A DNA stretch of 64,000 bases from Robertkochia solimangrovi (GTDB taxonomy: Bacteria; Bacteroidota; Bacteroidia; Flavobacteriales; Flavobacteriaceae): NCBI RefSeq assembly GCF_007279655.1, contig NZ_QKWN01000001.1, positions 744,001 to 808,000 on the forward strand. Direction: 5' to 3'. The number at the start of each line of letters is the position of its first letter. The first letter of the stretch is position 1. Shown one piece after another: positions 18,328 through 27,343 of this stretch. The position numbers and the translations under genes were made by a program. The notes beneath the pieces were generated by a model, which did not search any database, was not told the origin of the DNA, and saw only the letters and a list, made by a program, of their open reading frames with translations.

Positions 18328-19014
18328 ATGGGATATTATATTTTAATAGGTTTAATCGGGCTCGTGAGTATGCTAGTGAGCTCAAAGTTAAAAAGTAAGT
18401 TTAAACATTATTCAAAGGTTCATTTACAAAACGGAATGAGCGGCGCGGAGATCGCAAGGAAAATGCTCCAGGATAATGGAATCTTTGATGTGGAGGTAAT
18501 TTCAACTCCCGGTATGCTTACCGATCACTATAATCCACAAAAAAAGACGGTCAATCTGAGTGAAGGAGTCTATAATCAGCGTAATGCAGCAGCAGCTGCG
18601 GTTGCGGCTCATGAATGCGGCCATGCAGTACAACATGCAAAAGGTTATGAATGGTTGCAACTCCGTTCTAAATTAGTACCCGTTGTCAGTGTCGCTTCTG
18701 GGATGTCGGTTTGGGTAATTTTTGGAGGAATCGTATTGGCAGCTTCCACCCAATTCGGATTTACGATCGCCGTGATCGGACTCGCGATGTATGCATTGGG
18801 GACCTTGTTCAGCTTTATTACGTTGCCTGTTGAATACGATGCCAGTAAAAGAGCTTTAGCATGGCTTCAGAGTAAACATATGGTCACACAGCAGGAATTC
18901 AGTGGCGCTGAGGATGCCCTTAAATGGGCCGCCAGAACGTATGTGGTAGCTGCGGTAGGATCTTTGGCGACCTTGCTGTATTTTGCCTTGCAAATCTTCG
19001 GAGGAAGAGACTGA
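18328..19014 (+). CDS. Membrane zinc metallopeptidase (Zn_peptidase_2 family)
   Basis: A 228-residue membrane protein (PF04298, YugP-like). It begins with a membrane segment (residues 2-18). The metal site HECGH is at residues 95-99 in AAHECGHAVQHAKGYEW. Two or three hydrophobic segments follow (about 115-160 and 205-224), with the distal acidic ligand probably in PVEYDASKRALAWL. The family role is unclear; membrane protein quality control is often suggested. It is a single gene between ald and a convergent regulator. Confidence 0.88.
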   Translation: MGYYILIGLIGLVSMLVSSKLKSKFKHYSKVHLQNGMSGAEIARKMLQDNGIFDVEVISTPGMLTDHYNPQKKTVNLSEGVYNQRNAAAAAVAAHECGHAVQHAKGYEWLQLRSKLVPVVSVASGMSVWVIFGGIVLAASTQFGFTIAVIGLAMYALGTLFSFITLPVEYDASKRALAWLQSKHMVTQQEFSGAEDALKWAARTYVVAAVGSLATLLYFALQIFGGRD

Positions 19015-19021
19015 TCATAAT

Positions 19022-19117
19022 AAGTGGCTTAAGTGGCATTAATGAGACAAGTGGCACTAATGTCCTTGAATATCACCATTGTCACCATTGTCACCGATAT
19101 CGCCAGTTTCCAGTGGC
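19022..19117. repeat. Cluster of short intergenic repeats in a convergent gap
   Basis: The 105-base gap holds four copies of AGTGGC (19022-19028, 19031-19037 and 19049-19055 as AAGTGGC, 19111-19117 as CAGTGGC) and a tandem 9-base repeat CACCATTGT (from 19074). The unit CACCATTGTCAC resembles CACTATTGTCAC at 56395-56406, also in a convergent gap. No function is known. Confidence 0.45.
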
Positions 19118-19119
19118 AC

Positions 19120-19590
19120 CTAAATAGAGATCTGTCGGTCCAGTTGTTGGTTAAGGGATATGAAGGTTTCTGTTCTTGAAACTCCTTCGATAGTTTGAAT
19201 CTTATGATTCAGCAATGTCATAAGATGTTCGTTGTCCCGACAAAGAAGTTTGATCAGGATCGACCAGTTTCCAGTGGTGTAATGACATTCCAGTACTTCC
19301 GGTATTTCTTTCAGTTGTTTTACGGCTTCCGGGTTTCGCATGGCTTTATCAAGGTAAATTCCTATGAAGGCCATCGTGGTGTATCCGAGAATTCTAGGGT
19401 TTATAATGAACTTCGAACCGGTAATAAGTCCGGATGCTTCGAGCTTTCTTAGTCGCTGATGTATGGCAGCTCCCGAAATACCAAGTTTTCGCGCGATCTC
19501 CAGGATCGGTTTTCGTGCATCTTCCATAAGACTTCGGAGAATCTCCTTATCTATTCCGTCAATTTCAACAGTTTTATCCGTAATTTTCAT
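19120..19590 (-). CDS. Lrp/AsnC family transcriptional regulator
   Basis: A 156-residue regulator. Its N-terminal winged helix-turn-helix is DARKPILEIARKLGISGAAIHQRLRKLEASG (about residues 19-49, shown by its key segments ILEIARKLGIS and IHQRLRKL). The C-terminal RAM ligand domain includes MAFIGIYLDKAMRNPEAV and EGVSRTETFISLNQ. It sits between a zinc peptidase and the saccharopine reductase gene, and ald is 0.9 kb away. Control of alanine/lysine metabolism is plausible but only from position. Confidence 0.93.
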   Translation of the reverse strand: MKITDKTVEIDGIDKEILRSLMEDARKPILEIARKLGISGAAIHQRLRKLEASGLITGSKFIINPRILGYTTMAFIGIYLDKAMRNPEAVKQLKEIPEVLECHYTTGNWSILIKLLCRDNEHLMTLLNHKIQTIEGVSRTETFISLNQQLDRQISI

Positions 19591-19667
19591 TATAATTTGC
19601 AGCTAAAAATTATTATGTGCTTTCAAATTTAAACATTTATTCCGTGAATGAGTAGTAATCGGTAACA

Positions 19668-21038
19668 TTAGCCGATAACATTTTCGGGATTGTAACCCAT
19701 ATAAGGGATCTCGCGTTCTGTGAATTCTACACCATAGGGTATGAGTTCCTTTAGTATCGGGGCATAGATATCTTTTTCGATGGGTATACGTACCCCTTTG
19801 CTTTGAATCTCTCCTTTCAGAATATTGGAGGCTGCTATAGCGACCGGTAAACCAACAGTTTTCGCCATTGCTGTAAATTTTCGGTCTTCTCCTGTGACTA
19901 CCATATGGGCATCGATCTGCTTTCGTTTGCCTTCTGATTCATAACCGAATTTATGATACATAACGATCATATCTTTGTCGTCTTCACTTAGCGTCCAGTG
20001 CTCTTCCAGAATTTTTTGAAGGGCCATTGCCGGTGTTGCATTGGTGATTTCAATGAATTTTTTCGGATTGAAGAGGTCGAGTTCCACGAGTTTATCCCAT
20101 AGTATATCATCCTGATCGATCTTCATGTAATGGCGAAGTTTTAATTCCACGCTATCGCTCGGGGAATAGGGTAGGAAAGTGTTAATGAAGTCCCGGTAGC
20201 TCATCTGTTCCGAATTTTCCAAAATAAAGCTGTCATCGGTCAATCCTAGTTGTACGAAGATGTTCCATGCTTTAGAGAAACCTACTCTTCTCATAGTTCC
20301 TCTGTAAAGTGTGAGTACATCGCTGAGTCCGTATGCATTTCGGTATTTCAAAGAATCGCGATTGGCATACACTTCGAATCTTCCGTAACCGGGGACATCG
20401 ATAAATTCGGTGCGACGGAATAATTTATGATAGGGTATGTATTTATATTTACCTTCCTGAATAAATTTAGCGGCTCCTCCCTGACCGGCTATAACGACAT
20501 TTCTGGGGTTCCAGGTGAATTTATAATTCCATAGATTGTTATCGCTCTCCGGGGCCACCAGCCCACCTGTAAATGATTCAAAAAGGATCATATTCCCTCC
20601 TTCTTTTCGAATTCTGTCGATGACATCCATGGCACTCATATGATCGATTCCCGGGTCAAGTCCGACCTCATTGAGAAACAGAAGTCCTTTCTCCTGTACT
20701 TCTCTATCGAGTTTTTCCATTTCCTTACTCACATAAGAAGCAGTGACCAGATTCTTTCCGAATGAAAGGCAGTCAGTCGCAATATTCATATGCAGATGTG
20801 CGGGTAGCATGGAGATGATGAGATCGTGTTTTTTTATGATGTTCTTCCGTTCTTCTTCCCTGAAAATATCTAATTTTACAAAGGTGATTTCCTGAGGATC
20901 CCTGAGTTCATTTTGAATACGATCGGGATTAAGATCGGCAATAGTAAGTGCTATATTTAACGATCTTCTGTGATCCAGAAGATATTTGATGAGGTATGCG
21001 GTCGATTTGCCGGCGCCAAAAAGCAGAATTCTGTTCAT
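19668..21038 (-). CDS. Saccharopine dehydrogenase/reductase family protein
   Basis: Members interconvert saccharopine with lysine or 2-aminoadipate semialdehyde. The start is set at ATG 21038, since MNRILLFGAGKSTAYLIKYL is a canonical Rossmann N-terminus. The longer frame from 21095 adds 19 hydrophobic residues that overlap the divergent promoter region. This gives 456 residues. SMLPAHLHMNIATDCL and NEVGLDPGIDHMSAMDVID are typical of the family. An Lrp-type regulator lies 77 bases downstream. With the glutaryl-CoA-dehydrogenase-like gene at 55178 it hints at lysine catabolism. Confidence 0.9.
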   Translation of the reverse strand: MNRILLFGAGKSTAYLIKYLLDHRRSLNIALTIADLNPDRIQNELRDPQEITFVKLDIFREEERKNIIKKHDLIISMLPAHLHMNIATDCLSFGKNLVTASYVSKEMEKLDREVQEKGLLFLNEVGLDPGIDHMSAMDVIDRIRKEGGNMILFESFTGGLVAPESDNNLWNYKFTWNPRNVVIAGQGGAAKFIQEGKYKYIPYHKLFRRTEFIDVPGYGRFEVYANRDSLKYRNAYGLSDVLTLYRGTMRRVGFSKAWNIFVQLGLTDDSFILENSEQMSYRDFINTFLPYSPSDSVELKLRHYMKIDQDDILWDKLVELDLFNPKKFIEITNATPAMALQKILEEHWTLSEDDKDMIVMYHKFGYESEGKRKQIDAHMVVTGEDRKFTAMAKTVGLPVAIAASNILKGEIQSKGVRIPIEKDIYAPILKELIPYGVEFTEREIPYMGYNPENVIG

Positions 21039-21106
21039 AAAGGTTAGGAATATCTCACTAATGTATAAAAATGTTATAAAATTACATACAAACACCTCAT
21101 AAAGTT

Positions 21107-21490
21107 ATGAATAAAACAATTTTGACCGTTGCAGCTATACTCGGACTTACCGCGGTGATACTTGGAGCTTTTGGTGCTCATGCGTTAAAAAGACTGGTGG
21201 ATGCGGAAGCGGTAAAAACCTTTGAAACAGGAGTAAAATACCAGATGTATCATGCTTTGTTATTATTGTTTGTGGGTAGTACACAGATTATTTCCAATTC
21301 ATCCAGAAATCTGATTTTCTACCTGGTTCTGGCAGGAGTATTGTTATTTTCGGGAAGTATCTATTTATTAGCTACCAATGCTCAGACTTCCTTCGACTTC
21401 CGCAAGATTGGTTTCATCACTCCAATCGGGGGAACTTTACTGATCGCAGGATGGGGAGTTCTGGTCTATAATTTCCTGCGGCTGAAGTAG
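21107..21490 (+). CDS. DUF423 small membrane protein
   Basis: A 127-residue protein with four predicted membrane segments (about residues 4-24, 42-60, 66-88 and 98-122) and the family signature LGAFGAHALKRL near residues 20-31, followed by ETGVKYQMYHALLLL. Function is unknown (PF04241, YgdD-like). It is divergent from the saccharopine reductase gene with only 68 bases between starts. Confidence 0.9.
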   Translation: MNKTILTVAAILGLTAVILGAFGAHALKRLVDAEAVKTFETGVKYQMYHALLLLFVGSTQIISNSSRNLIFYLVLAGVLLFSGSIYLLATNAQTSFDFRKIGFITPIGGTLLIAGWGVLVYNFLRLK

Positions 21491-21581
21491 GTCGTTATTT
21501 TACTGAAATTCAGAAGGATGCCGGGATAATTACATTTGTGCCCGGCTGGCAAGGTATGGAATAAAAACTTCTCCTCAAACG

Positions 21582-21611
21582 TTGTAGTAGACTAAATTTT
21601 AGATACATTTG
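21582..21611 (+). promoter_or_regulatory. Promoter for pckA
   Basis: TTG (21582-21584), 19 bases, then TACATTTG (21604-21611), a full match to the Bacteroidota promoter. Transcription would start near 21618, which rules out the TTG (21609) and ATG (21615) starts and supports ATG 21642. Confidence 0.75.
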
Positions 21612-21641
21612 TCCATGCTAACTTCTGTAAATAAGAAAATT

Positions 21642-23249
21642 ATGGTGGAAAAAACCTTGTTTACGAAAACGATTTCGTTAAAATCGTACGGAATTCTCAG
21701 TGATAAGGTAAATTATCAGTTGGATCCTGAAGAACTTCAGGAAATTTGTGTAAAAAAGGGAATGGGAAAAACAGCATCTTCGGGTGCGTTAGCGATCAAT
21801 ACCGGAGAATTTACCGGTCGATCTCCTAAAGACCGATTCATTGTTAAAGATGATATCACAAGAGATAAGGTTTGGTGGGGTGACATCAATATACCTTTTG
21901 CTCCATCCGATTTTGACAGATTATATAATGATGTAACGGCCTATCTTTCGGATAAGGAGGTCTATGCACGTGATGCTTTTGCTTGTGCCGATCCTGAATA
22001 TCGTATGAATATCCGGGTGATCAATGAATTTCCCTGGAGCAATCTCTTTGCTTACAATATGTTCTTAAGGCCTGACACCGACGATCTTCTTGATTTCGAC
22101 CCGGAATGGATCGTGGTGAATGCTCCCGGTTTCTATGCCGATCCTGCTGTTCATAATACAAGGCAACATAATTTTGCCATTCTGAATTTCAGTAGAAAGA
22201 TCGCTTTGATCGGAGGTACAGGATATACCGGTGAGATTAAGAAGGGAATATTCTCTGCTTTGAACTTTATTCTTCCGGTCTTTAAGAATACACTTCCGAT
22301 GCATTGTAGTGCGAATGTTGGTGAAGCTGGCGATACTGCGATCTTTTTCGGCCTGTCCGGTACCGGTAAGACGACATTATCTGCGGATCCTGACCGCAGG
22401 TTGATCGGAGATGATGAGCACGGGTGGACCTCGAGAAATACGGTTTTTAATTTCGAAGGAGGTTGTTATGCCAAAGTGATCAATCTTTCTGAAGAGAATG
22501 AACCCGATATCTATAATGCAATTCGTCAGGGAGCATTACTGGAAAATGTTATCATGGATGACAATGGCGTTGTAGACTATAGTGATACGTCGATTACTCA
22601 GAATACACGTGTGAGTTATCCGATCGATCATATCAGGAATATTCAGAGACCTTCGATAGGGGCTAACCCTAAGAACATATTCTTTCTGACTGCAGATGCT
22701 TTTGGGGTATTACCTCCAATTTCAAAGCTGACCCCAGGTCAGGCAGCTTACCATTTTATTTCCGGATATACAGCAAAAGTTGCCGGAACAGAGGCTGGTG
22801 TCAATGAGCCCGTTCCTTCTTTTTCTGCTTGTTTCGGAGCGCCCTTCATGCCCTTGCATCCCGTAGCTTATGCTGAAATGTTAAGCGAGAAGATGAAAGA
22901 GGCAGGGGTTAGTGTATGGCTGATCAATACCGGTTGGACCGGAGGTCCTTACGGGGTTGGTTCCCGTATGAAATTAAAATATACCAGAGCAATGATCAAT
23001 GCAGCTCTGGAAGGAAAATTAGGAGAAATCAATTATGAAAACTACCATATTCACTCGGTGTTCGGATTGGCTCAACCAAGATCCTGTCCTGGAGTTCCTG
23101 CGGATATCCTGAGTTCCAGAAAGACCTGGAACAACGATACGGGGTATTACGAAAAGGCTCATCAGCTCGCTGATGCCTTTAAAAAGAACTTCACAAAGTT
23201 CGAGTCTGGCGCCAGTGAAGAGACCAAAGCCGGCGGGCCCTTGGTCTGA
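21642..23249 (+). CDS. pckA: Phosphoenolpyruvate carboxykinase (ATP)
   Basis: Converts oxaloacetate and ATP to PEP, CO2 and ADP in gluconeogenesis. The start ATG 21642 (MVEKTLFTKTISLKSYGI) gives 535 residues, the family length, and lies downstream of a clear promoter. Motifs: GEFTGRSPKDRF (oxaloacetate Arg), MHCSANVGEAGDTAIFFG, the kinase P-loop GLSGTGKTTLSADP, and LIGDDEHGW (metal). A terminator follows at 23300. It occurs in the same window as pyk, the opposing glycolytic step. Confidence 0.97.
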   Translation: MVEKTLFTKTISLKSYGILSDKVNYQLDPEELQEICVKKGMGKTASSGALAINTGEFTGRSPKDRFIVKDDITRDKVWWGDINIPFAPSDFDRLYNDVTAYLSDKEVYARDAFACADPEYRMNIRVINEFPWSNLFAYNMFLRPDTDDLLDFDPEWIVVNAPGFYADPAVHNTRQHNFAILNFSRKIALIGGTGYTGEIKKGIFSALNFILPVFKNTLPMHCSANVGEAGDTAIFFGLSGTGKTTLSADPDRRLIGDDEHGWTSRNTVFNFEGGCYAKVINLSEENEPDIYNAIRQGALLENVIMDDNGVVDYSDTSITQNTRVSYPIDHIRNIQRPSIGANPKNIFFLTADAFGVLPPISKLTPGQAAYHFISGYTAKVAGTEAGVNEPVPSFSACFGAPFMPLHPVAYAEMLSEKMKEAGVSVWLINTGWTGGPYGVGSRMKLKYTRAMINAALEGKLGEINYENYHIHSVFGLAQPRSCPGVPADILSSRKTWNNDTGYYEKAHQLADAFKKNFTKFESGASEETKAGGPLV

Positions 23250-23299
23250 CACCGTTACAGGGTTAGAAATGATCCTAAGCTTGCCAAATAGTTAGTTAA

Positions 23300-23332
23300 A
23301 AAAACCTCTGATCGTTATGGTCAGAGGTTTTT
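23300..23332. terminator. Terminator between convergent pckA and hemD
   Basis: AAAAACCTCTGA (23300-23311) and TCAGAGGTTTTT (23321-23332) form a 12-base stem with a 9-base loop. A-runs and T-runs on both sides allow function in both directions. Confidence 0.85.
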
Positions 23333-23353
23333 AAATTTTGTTTTCTCGTTAGC

Positions 23354-24100
23354 TTATTTTTTGTTGACTTTGGCGATGTACTTCTCAAGCGCCATAGTCA
23401 TGGAAGGCGTATCCGGTGTCGGTGCCTCAATGTCAATTCTCAATCCTGCTTCGTTTGCAGCCTTTTGTGTTGTGTTTCCAAATACCGCAATACGGGTATT
23501 GTTCTGTTTGAAGTCCGGGAAGTTCTTCATCAGGGATTCGATACCTGAAGGACTGAAGAATACAAGAATGTCATAATACACGTCCCTTAAGTCTGAAAGA
23601 TCACTGATCACTGTCTTGTAAAGAATTGCTCTTTTCCAGTCTACCTTCAACTCATCCAAAGTTTCCGGTACGATCGGCTTCAGTACATCCGAAGATGGTA
23701 ACATGAATTTTTCGTCCTTGTACTTCTTGATGATCGGAGCGAGTTCCTGAAAAGTTCTTTTCCCGACATAGATCTTTCGTTTTCTGTAAACCACATACTT
23801 TTGAAGATAGTAAGCCACTGCTTCCGACTGACAGAAATACTTCATGCTGTCCGGAACTGTAAATCTCATCTCTTTCGCGATACGAAAGAAGTGATCTACT
23901 GAGTTTCGGCTGGTCAGAATGATCGCTGTGAATTGCGACAGGTCAATTTTCTGTTGACGTACATCCTTGGCATTAACCCCTTCGACATGGATGAATGGTC
24001 TGAAATCTACTTTGATCTTTTGTTTTTCGACTAGCCTTAAATAGGGTGAGTTCTCTACTTTAGGCTCGGGCTGGGAAACTAATATTGTTTTAACTTTCAT
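23354..24100 (-). CDS. hemD: Uroporphyrinogen-III synthase
   Basis: Cyclises hydroxymethylbilane to uroporphyrinogen III in tetrapyrrole synthesis. The 248-residue protein has the two-domain HemD pattern. KVKTILVSQPEP opens the first domain and IDLSQFTAIILTSRNSVDHFF marks the hinge side. YDILVFFSPSGIESLMKNFP and RIAVFGNTTQKAANEAGL lie in the second domain. The family has few invariant residues. The adjacent DUF4271 membrane gene is its common partner in Flavobacteriia, here 14 bases upstream. Confidence 0.92.
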   Translation of the reverse strand: MKVKTILVSQPEPKVENSPYLRLVEKQKIKVDFRPFIHVEGVNAKDVRQQKIDLSQFTAIILTSRNSVDHFFRIAKEMRFTVPDSMKYFCQSEAVAYYLQKYVVYRKRKIYVGKRTFQELAPIIKKYKDEKFMLPSSDVLKPIVPETLDELKVDWKRAILYKTVISDLSDLRDVYYDILVFFSPSGIESLMKNFPDFKQNNTRIAVFGNTTQKAANEAGLRIDIEAPTPDTPSMTMALEKYIAKVNKK

Positions 24101-24114
24101 AGGTTATTTTTAGT

Positions 24115-24771
24115 TTAAGCCTTATCTGTGAAAAATAGTCTGATCACTATTAAATAAGGGGCTATTTCTAGCGCGCAAAGATACAAAATAAAATAAAACA
24201 AATATTTGGATATCAATTTTTGATGATTTCGAAGTGTGAGTATCAGGGAGATAAGATTTAGAAAAATAAACAGCCCTAAAATCGTATAGATTAAAATATT
24301 TTTAAAATAATCAGTGTAAATAAAGAATGCTATAAAAGGAATGAGTATCAAAGCGCTTAAATTATGATAGGTAAGCTTGTTGAATTGAAAATCCTCTGCA
24401 AATTCAGGAATGTCAAAGATCGCTGCGATGATTTTTTCCAAATAATATTTAAATACGATAAATAGTGCCAGAAAGGCGATGATAACTAGAATATTCTGCG
24501 ATAATGCAATATCGAAGTATTTGATACATAGCTGAATTGCAAGTCCGTAACTGATCATTTGTGTGGCGAACAACAACAGGTTGAATCTGCTTTGTGTCTG
24601 ATTGCCTTCTTTCTTGTAAATCTTGAAATAGCGATTGTTTACAAAAAGGATCATAAAGGAGTTAAACCGGTGTTCGTCAATAAGTTTGGCCGCAGTGATA
24701 AAAATGAGTCCCAACATCATAAGCAGGGTTTCGTAAGTGTGGAGCTCGGTATTTCTGACTATCTCATTCAA
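24115..24771 (-). CDS. DUF4271 membrane protein
   Basis: A 218-residue integral membrane protein with about six hydrophobic segments. Its start lies at the end of the upstream glycosyltransferase gene (8-base overlap, 24764-24771) and its end is 14 bases from hemD, so all three are probably co-transcribed. The family is restricted to Bacteroidota and of unknown function. No catalytic motif is visible. Confidence 0.85.
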   Translation of the reverse strand: MNEIVRNTELHTYETLLMMLGLIFITAAKLIDEHRFNSFMILFVNNRYFKIYKKEGNQTQSRFNLLLFATQMISYGLAIQLCIKYFDIALSQNILVIIAFLALFIVFKYYLEKIIAAIFDIPEFAEDFQFNKLTYHNLSALILIPFIAFFIYTDYFKNILIYTILGLFIFLNLISLILTLRNHQKLISKYLFYFILYLCALEIAPYLIVIRLFFTDKA

Positions 24772-26437
24772 ACGTGTTCACCTTTACAAGGTTGCCCTCA
24801 AAGCCGGAATTGAAATTGTAATGTACTAATCCCGGTCTGAAATAATTCACCTCGGGAGAAAAGTTTGACGCTTTTGTGCGTATTTTTATTACAATACTAT
24901 CAGTCCGGGGTATGAATTCTCTTTCAACCTTATTTTTCAGAGCAAATGTATCCATAATTTTTCTGTTGCTGTCAAAGGTCACCCCCTGAATTTTTAATTT
25001 TTTCAGGGGAATATCTTCAGGATAGGGATTGAATATGCTTACACTGAAATTTTCAGGGATACCCTCAGTAAAATCATTTTCATCAACTTTTATTTTCAGG
25101 TCACCATAATACTGGAAATCATCCGTGATCCATCCTTTCCAGGTGGCGTTTTTAAACGGACGATGATAGGTGATATCATAGTGCTGAAGATCGGTCTCTG
25201 TCATGATCACTACCCTGTGATGTCGTAAACTATCGGCAGCATGGTTAAAATCGAACTGATTCTGACGGAAGCCTACATCGTTCATTGAAAAAACCTTGTT
25301 TCTGCTATAGAATGCATACATTGCTGCATCGCGATAGGAATTATGAAATACCACAGGAAGTTCCCCGGCCTGTTCACTCAAATTCTTAACCCAGGCTTTA
25401 TTTCCATGTGATTCATACGGGATAGGAGATAAAGTTGGAATAAAAAGAGCCAGTCTCGCATAGCATAAGATGACAACTGCGGCGATATTGAGCTTGAAAA
25501 GCCATTTCCTGAATTTTTCATCGTAGGTTAGAAAGATAAATCCAAAATAGAGCAATGAAGGAATGATTAGTGATAACCACTGCGCCTGGGTCTTTCTATT
25601 GAAGCTTGAAAGCAGGAAAAAGATCAGAAATCCATAACCGATCCATTTCAGCGCTCTTTCCAGTGGTGTTCTCATTCGTCCTTTTATAAAGGCATAATAT
25701 AGCAAAGGGAAAGCCAGTCCGGCAACGGCCAATGCATTCAACAGATAGTTGAGTGTAAAACTGATACGATAATGACTGTTGGCTCTGTCGATGAGATGGT
25801 ATTTTACGGAAACGAAGTCATTATTTATAAGCCACATAAGATGTGGGGTGCAAAGTGCCAAAGCGATCCCGCAGGCCAGCCAGAATCTGTAATGTTTAAG
25901 AATTCGCAGGTTGGCAAAGATCGTCAGCGTTATAAAAAGTACTCCATGATATTTACTGTACAGTATGCCGGTCATACTTATGGCTAGTAAGAGCATTGCT
26001 ATAAGATTCGGAGACATGGTGAATTTTCGGTACGCGTACAGGTACAATATTGCAAAGAATAATAGGCCGGTATCCGGAAGCATCAGAAAACCATAAGCAC
26101 TGAATAGTCCGATACTACTCACCAAAATAATGAAGTGAGCCAGATAGCGATGTTTTTTCGGATGATCGATCAAATGCCATAACAGCAGAATCGAAGCGCT
26201 ATGCATAAAGGGGGCAAAGAATCTGACGCCGAGTTCTGAATCAAATAATTGCACACCTAAATGGATCATTGCAGGGATGAATGGCGGGTGGTCAAAGAAG
26301 CCCCAGTCTATTTCCGTCGAAAGGTACCAGTAATAAGCTTCGTCGAAAATAAGCTCCGTTATGCCTGACTGAATAAGGTTGATAAGCGTAAGTATGGTCA
26401 GGAAAATATAAAGCAGTCTGTTTGACTTTTTATCCAA
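24764..26437 (-). CDS. Membrane glycosyltransferase, family 39-like (ArnT/PMT fold)
   Basis: A 557-residue polytopic membrane protein. The first loop has the GT-C signature ITELIFDEAYYWYLS followed by WGFFDHPPFIPAMI, with the Asp/Glu pair that binds a lipid-linked sugar donor. About eleven membrane segments fill residues 8-360. A soluble C-terminal domain of about 190 residues follows. It would transfer a sugar from a polyprenyl-phosphate donor on the outer face of the inner membrane. The divergent neighbour encodes a polyprenyl-phosphate mannose synthase, a fitting donor-maker. Confidence 0.88.
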   Translation of the reverse strand: MDKKSNRLLYIFLTILTLINLIQSGITELIFDEAYYWYLSTEIDWGFFDHPPFIPAMIHLGVQLFDSELGVRFFAPFMHSASILLLWHLIDHPKKHRYLAHFIILVSSIGLFSAYGFLMLPDTGLLFFAILYLYAYRKFTMSPNLIAMLLLAISMTGILYSKYHGVLFITLTIFANLRILKHYRFWLACGIALALCTPHLMWLINNDFVSVKYHLIDRANSHYRISFTLNYLLNALAVAGLAFPLLYYAFIKGRMRTPLERALKWIGYGFLIFFLLSSFNRKTQAQWLSLIIPSLLYFGFIFLTYDEKFRKWLFKLNIAAVVILCYARLALFIPTLSPIPYESHGNKAWVKNLSEQAGELPVVFHNSYRDAAMYAFYSRNKVFSMNDVGFRQNQFDFNHAADSLRHHRVVIMTETDLQHYDITYHRPFKNATWKGWITDDFQYYGDLKIKVDENDFTEGIPENFSVSIFNPYPEDIPLKKLKIQGVTFDSNRKIMDTFALKNKVEREFIPRTDSIVIKIRTKASNFSPEVNYFRPGLVHYNFNSGFEGNLVKVNTFE

Positions 26438-26542
26438 GTGAGCTCCTTAAGTTTATCGTAAATTTAATCTTTTTAGAAGGGACATAAAACTTAAAAATCA
26501 CTTAAAAAAACCTGAGGTAGCCACATTACGTATTAATAATAT

Positions 26543-26550
26543 TATTTTTG
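26543..26550 (+). promoter_or_regulatory. Promoter -7 box for the glycosyltransferase-dihydroorotase operon
   Basis: TATTTTTG, an exact TAnnTTTG match, lies 19 bases before the ATG at 26570. No TTG is seen at the -33 distance. Confidence 0.55.
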
Positions 26551-26569
26551 TTTACAATTAATCAATGGA

Positions 26570-27343
26570 ATGCGATCAGATAGTATAGTCATTATACCGA
26601 CCTATAATGAGATCGAAAATGTAGAAGTGATCATCAAGGCGGTATTTCGCCTGGGAAAATCATTTCATATTCTCATCGTGGATGACAGTTCACCTGACGG
26701 AACCGCCGATAAGGTTCGGGAATTACAGGAAATCTTTCCTGAGGAACTGCACCTGCTGGTGCGCGCTGAAAAGGAGGGTTTGGGACGTGCCTATATCGAC
26801 GGTTTCAAATGGTCCCTGCAGCGTGATTATGGATATATCTTTGAGATGGATGCAGATTTTTCTCATAATCCTAAAGATCTTACCAGACTATATTCTGCAT
26901 GTAAATTAAGAGGAGCCGATATGGCTATCGGATCTCGCTATATCAATGGGGTTAACGTAGTAAACTGGCCATTGAATCGGGTCCTGATGTCTTATGGAGC
27001 TTCTTTCTATGTGAAGATGATCACAGGAATGCGTATTCACGATCCAACCGCAGGTTTTGTTTGCTATAAACGCGAGGTGATTGAAACCATCGACCTGGAT
27101 GCCATACAATTTGTTGGATATGCTTTCCAGATCGAGATGAAGTTTAAGGCATACCTGGAGAAATTTAAATTGGTCGAAGTTCCGATCATATTTAAGGATC
27201 GTGTTCGAGGTAAATCCAAGATGAGTAGCAAGATTATCCATGAGGCGGTTATCGGGGTAATATCCATGAAATTAAAAAGCTTATTCAGGAAAAAAAAGAT
27301 AAGAAATGAACAGAACGCTTATAAAGAACGCTACAATAGTTAA
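26570..27343 (+). CDS. Polyprenol monophosphomannose synthase (GT2)
   Basis: A 257-residue GT2 enzyme of the dolichol-phosphate mannose synthase type. It has the nucleotide site SIVIIPTYNEIENVEVII and VDDSSPDGTADK near residues 3-45, and the DxD motif in EMDADFSHNPKDL near residue 95. SRYINGV and DPTAGFVCYKREV follow. No C-terminal membrane anchor is visible, so it is probably a soluble or peripheral form. The end overlaps the dihydroorotase start by 38 bases. Its likely product would feed the GT39-like enzyme encoded divergently. Confidence 0.93.
   Translation: MRSDSIVIIPTYNEIENVEVIIKAVFRLGKSFHILIVDDSSPDGTADKVRELQEIFPEELHLLVRAEKEGLGRAYIDGFKWSLQRDYGYIFEMDADFSHNPKDLTRLYSACKLRGADMAIGSRYINGVNVVNWPLNRVLMSYGASFYVKMITGMRIHDPTAGFVCYKREVIETIDLDAIQFVGYAFQIEMKFKAYLEKFKLVEVPIIFKDRVRGKSKMSSKIIHEAVIGVISMKLKSLFRKKKIRNEQNAYKERYNS

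Noticed and set aside
19074-19095. Possible CRISPR-like tandem repeat CACCATTGT
   Set aside because: Two full units of 9 bases without spacers; far too short for a CRISPR array.
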